In this document: positions 10,311 through 19,274 of the stretch, one piece after another
Position numbering within the stretch: position 1 is the first letter of the stretch
Layout of the letters: every line of letters begins with the position of its first letter
Assembly: GCA_001512915.1 (NCBI GenBank)
Contig: LFTC01000066.1
Coordinates: forward strand, 8,656 to 72,655
DNA length: 64,000 nucleotides
Source of the DNA: Clostridiales bacterium DTU083
GTDB taxonomy: Bacteria; Bacillota; Clostridia; Caldicoprobacterales; DTU083
Reading direction: 5' to 3'
Translations under genes and position numbers: made by a program
The notes under the pieces: model-generated
What the model saw: the letters and a program-made list of their open reading frames with translations, nothing else
What the model was told of the DNA's origin: nothing
Databases searched by the model: none

Positions 10311-10334
10311 TTTTTAACAAATATTTGTGAAAAA
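10311..10334 (+). promoter_or_regulatory. 24-bp palindrome upstream of the hydrogenase promoter
   Basis: TTTTTAACAAATATTTGTGAAAAA is a perfect inverted repeat apart from one A/G position. It ends one base before the -35 element of the hydC promoter. The half-sites TTAACAA and TTGTGAA look like Rex half-sites in the reversed order. It is a plausible operator. Confidence 0.5.
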
Positions 10335-10342
10335 GTTGACGA
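10325..10342 (+). promoter_or_regulatory. Rex-like operator over the hyd -35 element
   Basis: TTGTGAA-AAAG-TTGACGA has the 7-4-7 layout of Rex sites (TTGTGAA/TTGTTAA-N4-TTAACAA/TTCACAA). The left half is exact and the right half has two mismatches that create the -35 hexamer TTGACG. A similar sequence lies over the pta -35 element. Assignment to Rex is inference. Confidence 0.45.
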
Positions 10343-10364
10343 TTTTTATTGAAAGTCTTACAAT
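10336..10364 (+). promoter_or_regulatory. Sigma-A promoter of the hydrogenase operon
   Basis: TTGACG and TACAAT are spaced by exactly 17 bases. Transcription would start near 10371, so the ORF-track ATG at 10378 would be almost leaderless. The GTG at 10429 behind GGGAGGGAG is the better start. Confidence 0.8.
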
Positions 10365-10428
10365 GTTATGAGATAATATGATAGGTTTTATACTGCAATT
10401 TATATTCAGCAAAAGGGAGGGAGTATAC

Positions 10429-10917
10429 GTGTCAGCTTCTATTCTTCAAGAGAATAAGGAAAAATTCGAAGAGCTGCAACGTACAATTGACGAATACAAG
10501 GATAAGGAAGGCCCCTTGATGCCAATCATGCATAAGGCACAAGATCTTTTCGGGTATTTGCCAATTGAAGTACAGGAATATATAGCGGAGGCTTTGGATA
10601 TTCCAGTGACTGATATATACGGTGTAGCAACTTTTTATTCTCAATTTACTTTGAAACCTCAAGGCAAATATACAATCGGTGTATGTATGGGTACAGCTTG
10701 TTATGTAAAGGGAGCTCAAGCTGTATTGGATGAGTTAAAGAAAGAATTGAACATAGAAGCAGGAGATACCACTGAAGATTATCAATTCACCCTTGAGGCT
10801 ACCCGTTGCTTGGGTGCATGTGGTCTTGCGCCGGTAATTATGATAAATGACGATGTATATGGTCGTCTTGTACCGTCTGATATTAAAGGAATCATTGATA
10901 AATATAGAGATAAATAA
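10429..10917 (+). CDS. hydC: NADH-linked [FeFe] hydrogenase subunit HydC (NuoE-like)
   Basis: A 162-residue thioredoxin-like [2Fe-2S] subunit of the NuoE family. The four expected cysteines are in CMGTAC and, further on, CLGACG. The helical N-terminal half contains the conserved GYLP and YGVATFYSQF segments. The start is taken at GTG 10429, residue 18 of the listed ORF, because of the ribosome site 4 bases before it and the promoter position. First gene of the hyd operon; it passes electrons between HydB and the rest of the complex. Confidence 0.92.
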   Translation: MSASILQENKEKFEELQRTIDEYKDKEGPLMPIMHKAQDLFGYLPIEVQEYIAEALDIPVTDIYGVATFYSQFTLKPQGKYTIGVCMGTACYVKGAQAVLDELKKELNIEAGDTTEDYQFTLEATRCLGACGLAPVIMINDDVYGRLVPSDIKGIIDKYRDK

Positions 10918-10919
10918 AG

Positions 10920-11468
10920 ATGGAAGATATTTCACTTCATCTGCTGGATCTGGCTCAGAATTCGATTGCAGCCGAAGCTACTCTTGTTGAGATTTACATA
11001 AAGGAGATTACTGAAAAAGGCTGCATGTATTTGCGGATCCATGATAATGGAAAGGGCATGGATCAACAACAGTTGGATAAAATATCCGATCCTTTTTATA
11101 CTACGCGTACTTCACGCAAAGTCGGCCTGGGAGTACCATTATTCAAAGCCTCAGCCGAAGCTACTGGAGGCTATATGCGAATAAATTCAGCCCAAAATAA
11201 GGGTACAATTTTGGAGGCTTTGTTTTATACCAATCATATAGATTGCCTGCCTTTAGGTAAACCGGAAGAATCTTTGGCTGCCTTAATTTTTCTTAATTCG
11301 GAAGTCGATTTTGTTTACTGCCATGAGGTTAACAGCAGGCAATTCCGATTTGACACCCGTGAAGTACGTAAGATCTTAGGCGAAGTGAGCATCACAGAAC
11401 CGGAAGTTATAGACTGGATAAAAAAACATATAAAGAGCGGTCTTGATGAGTTATATGGAGGTGCATAG
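10920..11468 (+). CDS. Free-standing GHKL (histidine-kinase-type) ATPase in the hyd operon
   Basis: A 182-residue protein whose first about 105 residues are a HATPase domain: N-box LLDLAQNS, G1 DNGKGM, F-box DPFYTTR and G2 VGLGVPLFK. There is no recognisable DHp phospho-acceptor domain. About 75 extra residues form an unassigned C-terminal region with a hydrophobic segment (AALIFLNSEVDFVY). The gene begins 2 bases after hydC and ends 3 bases before the ferredoxin gene, so it is part of the hyd transcript. Genes like this recur at this position in clostridial hyd operons, as I recall, but a role is not established. Confidence 0.8.
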   Translation: MEDISLHLLDLAQNSIAAEATLVEIYIKEITEKGCMYLRIHDNGKGMDQQQLDKISDPFYTTRTSRKVGLGVPLFKASAEATGGYMRINSAQNKGTILEALFYTNHIDCLPLGKPEESLAALIFLNSEVDFVYCHEVNSRQFRFDTREVRKILGEVSITEPEVIDWIKKHIKSGLDELYGGA

Positions 11469-11471
11469 AAT

Positions 11472-11840
11472 ATGAAGTCTCTGAAGGAATTGGAAGAAAT
11501 TAAACAGAGAACATTGGATTCTGTTAATTTAAGAAAAGATAGAACAGGCGGAACCCGCATTGTGGTAGGAATGGCCACATGCGGAATAGCAGCTGGTGCT
11601 CGTCCGGTTCTGTTAGCCTTTCTAGAAGAAGTAAAAAAAAGAAATCTTGGTGATGTGACTGTTTCTCAGACCGGCTGTATCGGTGTGTGCCGCTTGGAAC
11701 CAATGGTTGAAGTTTACCGGCCTGGAGAAGAGAAGGTCACCTATGTGAAAATGACTCCTGAAAAGGTAAAAAGGATTGTTGCAGAACATATTGTAAACGG
11801 CCAGATTGTAACTGAGTATACAATTGGAGCCGCAGAGTAG
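11472..11840 (+). CDS. Thioredoxin-like [2Fe-2S] ferredoxin of the hyd operon
   Basis: A 122-residue protein: a helical N-terminus, then a thioredoxin-fold ferredoxin domain (about residues 29-116). Only three cysteines are visible, one in MATCGIAAGA and two in TGCIGVC; the matching domain at the N-terminus of HydB has four (CGGTGC, TGCFGLC). It either binds its cluster with another ligand or has three cysteine ligands only. The context indicates an electron carrier or an extra subunit of the hydrogenase. Confidence 0.8.
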   Translation: MKSLKELEEIKQRTLDSVNLRKDRTGGTRIVVGMATCGIAAGARPVLLAFLEEVKKRNLGDVTVSQTGCIGVCRLEPMVEVYRPGEEKVTYVKMTPEKVKRIVAEHIVNGQIVTEYTIGAAE

Positions 11841-11868
11841 TAACAGATTTGAACAAGGAGGGTTTCAA

Positions 11869-13665
11869 ATGGAATTTTTTCGTTCCCATGTTTTAATTTG
11901 CGGAGGAACAGGCTGCCATTCTTCCGGCTCTGCGGATGTAATGGAGACTTTCAAAACTGAGCTTGAAAAACATAATTTGGAGAAAGAAATCAAGCTGGTT
12001 CAGACCGGCTGTTTTGGGTTGTGTGCCGTTGGGCCTGTTGTAATTGTTTATCCGGAAGGAGCCTTTTATAGCAGAATAACAGCTGATGATGTACCAAGAA
12101 TTGTAACTGAACACTTGCTTAAAGGAAGAATTGTAACTGATCTGCTCTATCATGACAGTATTCATGAAGACGAAGTTATTAAATCTCTTAATGAAGTAGA
12201 GTTTTATAAAAAACAAAAGCGTATTGCTTTGCGCAACTGCGGTGTAATTGATCCGGAAAACATTGATGAGTATATTGCTTTTGATGGTTATAAAGCTTTA
12301 GGTAAAGTTCTGCTTGAGATGACGCCCGAGGAAACCATTGAAATTATTAAAGCTTCCGGGCTGAGAGGCAGAGGCGGTGCCGGATTCCCAACCGGGCTTA
12401 AATGGGAGTTTACTGCCAAAGCTGAAAGCGATAAAAAATATGTGTGTTGCAATGCGGATGAAGGCGATCCCGGAGCTTTTATGGACAGAAGTATTCTTGA
12501 AGGGGATCCCCACAGCGTTCTGGAAGCTATGACAATTGCCGGATACGCAGTAGGGGCAGACCAAGGATATATCTATGTAAGAGCGGAATATCCCATTGCA
12601 GTTAAACGGCTGACTATAGCAATAGGCCAGGCCAGAGAAGCGGGTTTGCTTGGCAAAAATATATTTGGAACGGATTTCAGCTTTGATATAGAATTAAGGC
12701 TGGGTGCAGGTGCGTTTGTTTGTGGTGAGGAAACTGCACTAATGGCTTCAATAGAAGGTTATAGAGGTGAACCAAGACCCAGGCCGCCTTTCCCGGCAGT
12801 TAAAGGTGTATTTGGCAAACCTACTTTATTGAATAACGTAGAAACTTATGCCAATATTCCGCAGATCATCCTTAATGGACCTGAATGGTTCCAAACCATA
12901 GGGACAGAAAAAAGCAAAGGAACCAAAGTATTCGCATTGGGCGGCAAAATCAACAATACCGGACTTGTCGAAGTACCCATGGGTACAACATTGAGGGAAA
13001 TTATTTATGAAGTTGGCGGCGGTATTCCAAATGGCAAAAAATTCAAAGCTGCACAAACAGGAGGTCCCTCAGGCGGATGTATACCTGTAGAGCATCTGGA
13101 TACACCCATAGACTATGATTCACTTGCAAAAGTTGGATCAATGATGGGATCCGGCGGCCTGATCGTAATGGATGAAGACAATTGCATGGTGGATATAGCC
13201 AGATTCTTCCTTGACTTTACTGTAGATGAATCTTGCGGAAAATGTCCTCCTTGCCGTATTGGAACAAAACGCATGCTTGAAATTCTGGATCGGATAGTTG
13301 AAGGTAAAGGAGAAGAGGGAGACATTGAAAAGCTGGAGGAGCTGGGAAAAACAATCAAGTCTGCATCACTCTGCGGTCTTGGACAAACTGCGCCCAATCC
13401 AGTTTTGAGCACCCTTCAATACTTCAGAGATGAATATGAGGCTCATATCCGGGATAAGAGATGTCCTGCCGGTGTATGCCAGAAATTGCTGCAAATAATT
13501 ATCCAGGCTGATCTATGCAAGGGATGCGGGCTTTGTGTCAAAGTATGTCCTGTGGATGCAATCTCTGGAGAACGCAGGAGTCCTCATACTATAGATCAAA
13601 GCAAGTGCATAAAGTGTGGTGCTTGCTTGGAGAAATGTCCCTTCAAGGCCATAGTGAAGGGCTAA
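11869..13665 (+). CDS. hydB: NADH-linked [FeFe] hydrogenase subunit HydB (NuoF-like)
   Basis: The 598-residue flavin subunit that oxidises or reduces NAD(H). Domains: an N-terminal thioredoxin-like [2Fe-2S] domain (about 1-90), the NuoF FMN/NADH core with GLRGRGGAGFPTG and GAGAFVCGEETAL, an SLBB domain, the 51K 4Fe-4S motif SCGKCPPCRIG, and two C-terminal 4Fe-4S motifs (CKGCGLCVKVCP, CIKCGACLEKCP). Start moved from 11824 to ATG 11869, which has AAGGAGGG 6 bases upstream. With HydA and HydC it should form the trimeric, possibly electron-bifurcating complex; bifurcation itself cannot be read from sequence. Confidence 0.95.
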   Translation: MEFFRSHVLICGGTGCHSSGSADVMETFKTELEKHNLEKEIKLVQTGCFGLCAVGPVVIVYPEGAFYSRITADDVPRIVTEHLLKGRIVTDLLYHDSIHEDEVIKSLNEVEFYKKQKRIALRNCGVIDPENIDEYIAFDGYKALGKVLLEMTPEETIEIIKASGLRGRGGAGFPTGLKWEFTAKAESDKKYVCCNADEGDPGAFMDRSILEGDPHSVLEAMTIAGYAVGADQGYIYVRAEYPIAVKRLTIAIGQAREAGLLGKNIFGTDFSFDIELRLGAGAFVCGEETALMASIEGYRGEPRPRPPFPAVKGVFGKPTLLNNVETYANIPQIILNGPEWFQTIGTEKSKGTKVFALGGKINNTGLVEVPMGTTLREIIYEVGGGIPNGKKFKAAQTGGPSGGCIPVEHLDTPIDYDSLAKVGSMMGSGGLIVMDEDNCMVDIARFFLDFTVDESCGKCPPCRIGTKRMLEILDRIVEGKGEEGDIEKLEELGKTIKSASLCGLGQTAPNPVLSTLQYFRDEYEAHIRDKRCPAGVCQKLLQIIIQADLCKGCGLCVKVCPVDAISGERRSPHTIDQSKCIKCGACLEKCPFKAIVKG

Positions 13666-13692
13666 AGTTTAACGAAAAGGGGAGTGACAAAT

Positions 13693-15432
13693 ATGGAAAT
13701 GGTAAAGTTAACCATAGATGGCATCCAGGTAGAGGTTCCCAAGGGAACAACGGTATTGGAAGCAGCCCGGTCCGCTAATATTCAGATACCTACCTTATGT
13801 TACTTGAAGGGAATAAATGAAATAGGAGCTTGCCGTATGTGCCTAGTAGAGGTTAAAGGGGCACGTAATTTGCAGGCTTCATGCGTATATCCTGTAGCAG
13901 ACGGGATGGAAGTCAGGACAAATACAAAAAAAGTCAGGGAAGCAAGAAAAGTCAATCTGGAATTAATTCTATCCAATCATGACCGCAAATGTCTGACCTG
14001 TGTAAGAAATGAAAATTGTGAGCTGCAGGCTCTGTCCAAGCAATTGGGTGTGGATGATATACGTTATGATGGAGAAAGGATAGATTATGCAGTTGATGAG
14101 CTGTCTCCATCAATTGTGCGTGATCCCAATAAGTGTATTCTGTGCAGACGATGTGTAGCTGCATGCAGAAATGTACAGGGCATTGGTGCTATCGGTGCAA
14201 CAGAAAGAGGATTCCGGACTACTATAGAGCCGGTTTTTGGAAAGTCTCTTTCTGAAGTTAACTGTGTTAATTGCGGGCAGTGCATTGAAGCATGTCCTGT
14301 AGGTGCATTAAGAGAAAAGGATGATACAGAAAGGGTTTGGGATGCAATTAACAATCCTGACCTGCATGTAATTGCACAGACAGCACCGGCTGTACGTGTT
14401 GCCCTGGGTGAAGAGTTTGGAATGCCCATAGGAACCCGTGTTACCGGGAAAATGGTTGCTGCATTGCGCAGACTAGGTTTTGATCGTGTGTTTGATACGG
14501 ACTTTGCTGCCGATCTTACCATAATGGAGGAAGGTACCGAGCTGCTGAACCGGCTGAAGAATAATGGTAAATTGCCGCTTATAACTTCCTGCAGCCCTGG
14601 CTGGATAAAATATTGCGAACATAATTATCCTGAGTTTTTAGATAATTTATCTACCTGTAAATCCCCTCATCAAATGATGGGAGCAGTGGTAAAGTCTTAT
14701 TATGCTGAAAAGCATAGTATAGACCCTGCCAAGATATTTGTGGTCTCAATAATGCCATGTACTGCCAAAAAGTTTGAGGCTAGAAGGCCTGAGCTGAGTT
14801 CAACAGGTTATCCGGATGTGGATGCAGTATTAACTACCAGAGAGCTGGCAAAGATGATAAAGCAGGCTGGTATCGATTTTGTTAAACTGGAAGATGAAGA
14901 GTTCGATCCAACCTTGGGAGATTCCACTGGCGCTGGGGTAATATTTGGCGCAACAGGCGGCGTCATGGAAGCTGCGTTGCGTACTGTGTATGAACTTGTT
15001 ACCGGAAAATCCATTGAGAACTTGGAAATTAATGCTGTTCGTGGTTTAGATGGTGTCAAAGAAGTTGAAGTGCCGCTGGGCGATATTACAATCAAGGCAG
15101 CGGTAGCCCATGGAACTGCCAATGCCAGAGCTTTGCTTGAAAAGGTAAAATCGGGAGAAAAAGAGTATCATTTTATCGAGGTAATGGGATGTCCTGGCGG
15201 TTGTGTCACCGGCGGCGGACAACCAATTGTACCTGCACAGGTTCAGATGGAAATTGATGTTGGAAAAGTACGAGCTGCAGCAATTTATGATGAAGACAGA
15301 TCACTGCCTATTCGAAAATCCCATGAGAATCCCTCAGTTAAGAAGGTTTACGAGGAATATCTGGGCGAACCCAATAGCCAAAAAGCCCATGAATTGCTTC
15401 ATACCCACTATACACCCAGAAGAAAGTTCTAA
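13693..15432 (+). CDS. hydA: [FeFe] hydrogenase catalytic subunit HydA
   Basis: A 579-residue M3-type catalytic subunit. Order: plant-type [2Fe-2S] domain (about 1-75), His-Cys 4Fe-4S motif (HDRKCLTCVRNENC), two 4Fe-4S motifs (CILCRRCVAAC, CVNCGQCIEACP), then the H-cluster domain with L1 TSCSPGW, L2 MPCTAKKFE and L3 GCPGGCVTGGGQP, and a small-subunit-like C-terminus. L1 is TSCSPGW rather than TSCCPGW, a form I recall for NAD(P)-linked subunits. It makes or uses H2 with ferredoxin/NADH through HydB and HydC. ATG 13693 has GGGGAG 8 bases upstream; GTG 13684 would overlap that site. Maturases HydEFG are not in the window. Confidence 0.97.
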   Translation: MEMVKLTIDGIQVEVPKGTTVLEAARSANIQIPTLCYLKGINEIGACRMCLVEVKGARNLQASCVYPVADGMEVRTNTKKVREARKVNLELILSNHDRKCLTCVRNENCELQALSKQLGVDDIRYDGERIDYAVDELSPSIVRDPNKCILCRRCVAACRNVQGIGAIGATERGFRTTIEPVFGKSLSEVNCVNCGQCIEACPVGALREKDDTERVWDAINNPDLHVIAQTAPAVRVALGEEFGMPIGTRVTGKMVAALRRLGFDRVFDTDFAADLTIMEEGTELLNRLKNNGKLPLITSCSPGWIKYCEHNYPEFLDNLSTCKSPHQMMGAVVKSYYAEKHSIDPAKIFVVSIMPCTAKKFEARRPELSSTGYPDVDAVLTTRELAKMIKQAGIDFVKLEDEEFDPTLGDSTGAGVIFGATGGVMEAALRTVYELVTGKSIENLEINAVRGLDGVKEVEVPLGDITIKAAVAHGTANARALLEKVKSGEKEYHFIEVMGCPGGCVTGGGQPIVPAQVQMEIDVGKVRAAAIYDEDRSLPIRKSHENPSVKKVYEEYLGEPNSQKAHELLHTHYTPRRKF

Positions 15433-15445
15433 ATTGAGTTAATAT

Positions 15446-15474
15446 AAGGACCGGTTTTATACCGGTTCTTTTTT
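15446..15474 (+). terminator. Rho-independent terminator of the hyd operon
   Basis: AAGGACCGG pairs with CCGGTTCTT (one G-T pair) around a 7-nt loop, running into TTTTTT. It lies 14 bases after the hydA stop. Confidence 0.85.
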
Positions 15475-15487
15475 GCTATTCTAAACA

Positions 15488-15516
15488 TAGACGCAGACAT
15501 TAGTAACTGTTATAAT
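15488..15516 (+). promoter_or_regulatory. Probable extended -10 promoter of the queG-like gene
   Basis: TGTTATAAT is an extended -10 with a consensus hexamer; the -35 (TAGACG, 17 bases upstream) is poor. Confidence 0.55.
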
Positions 15517-15549
15517 AAAGTGTAATTTTCAGCTGAAAAAGGGATTAAA

Positions 15550-16656
15550 ATGAGAGATATATTAATAAAGAAAGCAGAACAGCTGGGATTTGTGCAGGTG
15601 TCTTTTATTCCTGTACAGCCCTTGCCTGTCTGGGATGAAAAAATTGAAGAACTCAAAGCATCGGATGCGAGCCTTACAGATTACTGGAAAGCCAGAGGCA
15701 TAGTCAGTGATTGCAAGGATGTTATGGAAGATGCTAAAACCATTATTGCAGCAGCATTTCCATATTATCCTGGCACTTGTAGTTTTTCTCAGGGGCAGGG
15801 TTATTATAGTGCTCATTACGCAGCTTATCCTAAGGGAAGAAAATTCATTGCTGAACTGGCAGATCTGCTTAAGGAGGAAGGATATAAAGCTATAATAGAT
15901 CCTCCCTTGCCGGCTAAACAGATAGCATTTATAGGCGGTCTGGGGAAGTTTGGAAAGAATAGTTTGATTTATAGTAGTAAGTTTGGATCTTACATTACAC
16001 TGCATATAATTTTGACTGATGCAGAAATAACTTATGATAACATAGAATCTGGCAGATTAACAGACTGCGGAAAATGCAGGCTGTGTATAGATGCCTGCCC
16101 TATGCAGGCTATTACAGAGGAAGGTGTTGTGATTGCCAACAAATGCATGCGCTTTTATATGTTAACATCCGGGATAATACCCATTGAAATCCGGGAAAGA
16201 ATAGGTAATCGAATAGTAGGATGTGATGAATGTCAGAAAGTCTGTCCCAGAAATCAGGCTGTCATAAAACGATATGGAACTATTCATGAAAAAATCTGTT
16301 TATTTGATATAAAAAAAATATTGGGCGATGCCGGGACAGGTTTAAAAAAACATATGGACCTAATAGGCCAGCATATAGGAAGAAATTATGCCCGTGCCAG
16401 AAAAGTATTGTCAATGATTATTATCGCAGCCGGTAATTCCGGAGACGATTCCTATGTTCCGCTATTGGCTGATACTCTCAATTATGATTATCCTCCTGTT
16501 CGTGCTCATAGTGCCTGGGCTATAGGAAAGCTTGGGGGAACAAAAGCGAAGGAAGTGCTCTTAAACGCCTTAAGAAAGGAAAACAATCCTGATGTTAAAC
16601 AGGAAATCCTTTTAGCTTTAGACAGAATAACAAAAAATGACCATATTCCCGATTAA
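15550..16656 (+). CDS. queG: Epoxyqueuosine reductase-like protein (QueG family)
   Basis: A 368-residue family member. QueG reduces epoxyqueuosine to queuosine in tRNA using cobalamin and two 4Fe-4S clusters. Visible are the DUF1730 region with GGLGKFGKNS (129-138), cluster motif CGKCRLCIDACP (173-184), further cysteines at 199, 225, 228 and 232, and HEAT-like repeats (about 285-365). The GLGWIGKN tryptophan of textbook QueG is replaced here (GLGKFGKN) and the segment upstream of it is divergent, so a related reductase is possible. It appears to be transcribed alone; no other queuosine gene is adjacent. Confidence 0.72.
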   Translation: MRDILIKKAEQLGFVQVSFIPVQPLPVWDEKIEELKASDASLTDYWKARGIVSDCKDVMEDAKTIIAAAFPYYPGTCSFSQGQGYYSAHYAAYPKGRKFIAELADLLKEEGYKAIIDPPLPAKQIAFIGGLGKFGKNSLIYSSKFGSYITLHIILTDAEITYDNIESGRLTDCGKCRLCIDACPMQAITEEGVVIANKCMRFYMLTSGIIPIEIRERIGNRIVGCDECQKVCPRNQAVIKRYGTIHEKICLFDIKKILGDAGTGLKKHMDLIGQHIGRNYARARKVLSMIIIAAGNSGDDSYVPLLADTLNYDYPPVRAHSAWAIGKLGGTKAKEVLLNALRKENNPDVKQEILLALDRITKNDHIPD

Positions 16657-16765
16657 TTCAGCATTTATTACACATATTTATATAAAATAGCAGGAATTGG
16701 ATAGTATATGTCGAATAAAATTTTTAGCACTTCTTGCCCCATGTTTAATTTTTGGAGGGAGAATA

Positions 16766-17194
16766 GTGGAACATTTTTTTAGTGCATTGAATAGAAATAA
16801 TGAAATTGATTTGGATGCTGCCAGCAAAGTAAATGATAAAGATAATTTGTACGTTAGCAAAAAGGTCATTGATAAGATTTCAAAGTACTTGGAAAGAACA
16901 CCACCAGTGCTTCGATGCAGTGAAATCAGTGAAGAGGGATGGTTTAATAAAAAGGAGAGCTACATTCGAAAGCGCCTTAGATATAATCGAAAGGAAGGAA
17001 GATATCAGCTGGGAATAAGCAATTTATATCGCAGTTTTGATGGAAAACGAATTTCCCGATATCTTCTTTATTGGCTGTATGACAGAGATATATGCCATAT
17101 AAATAATAATATGCCGCTGGAACCAGAAGGTGAGACCGTACCGACAGATACAATAACTCGGCTTTACCAAATAGTTGATGTAGACCAATTTTAG
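16766..17194 (+). CDS. Hypothetical protein
   Basis: A 142-residue protein that I do not recognise. The start is taken at GTG 16766 because GGAGGGA lies 5 bases upstream; the listed ORF start at 16697 has no such site and would add a spurious hydrophobic segment. The protein is basic and mostly helical in character, with many Arg/Lys/Tyr residues in the centre (KKESYIRKRLRY) and an acidic, Pro/Thr-rich C-terminus. It has no signal peptide or membrane helix from this start. A terminator follows. The ribosome site and clean stop support a real gene. Confidence 0.6.
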   Translation: MEHFFSALNRNNEIDLDAASKVNDKDNLYVSKKVIDKISKYLERTPPVLRCSEISEEGWFNKKESYIRKRLRYNRKEGRYQLGISNLYRSFDGKRISRYLLYWLYDRDICHINNNMPLEPEGETVPTDTITRLYQIVDVDQF

Positions 17195-17201
17195 ATTAAT
17201 C

Positions 17202-17229
17202 GGAAAGGATAATCGTCCTTTCCTTTTTT
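17202..17229 (+). terminator. Rho-independent terminator before parE
   Basis: GGAAAGGA/TCCTTTCC, an 8-base-pair perfect stem with a 6-nt loop, is followed by six T. Confidence 0.88.
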
Positions 17230-17240
17230 ATGTAAAATGT

Positions 17241-17268
17241 TTGCCTGCAGGATAAAGAATGATATAAT
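17241..17268 (+). promoter_or_regulatory. Sigma-A promoter of parEC
   Basis: TTGCCT and TATAAT are spaced by 16 bases, and TGATATAAT also provides an extended -10. The predicted start near 17275 is just upstream of the LexA-like box. Confidence 0.75.
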
Positions 17269-17270
17269 GA

Positions 17271-19271
<2,001 letters not shown>

Positions 19272-19274
19272 TAC

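Noticed and set aside
10314-10331. Palindrome TTAACAA-ATAT-TTGTGAA read as a canonical Rex site
   Set aside because: The half-sites are in the reverse order from the Rex consensus; the register shifted by 11 bases (10325-10342) fits better. The palindrome is kept as a separate candidate operator.
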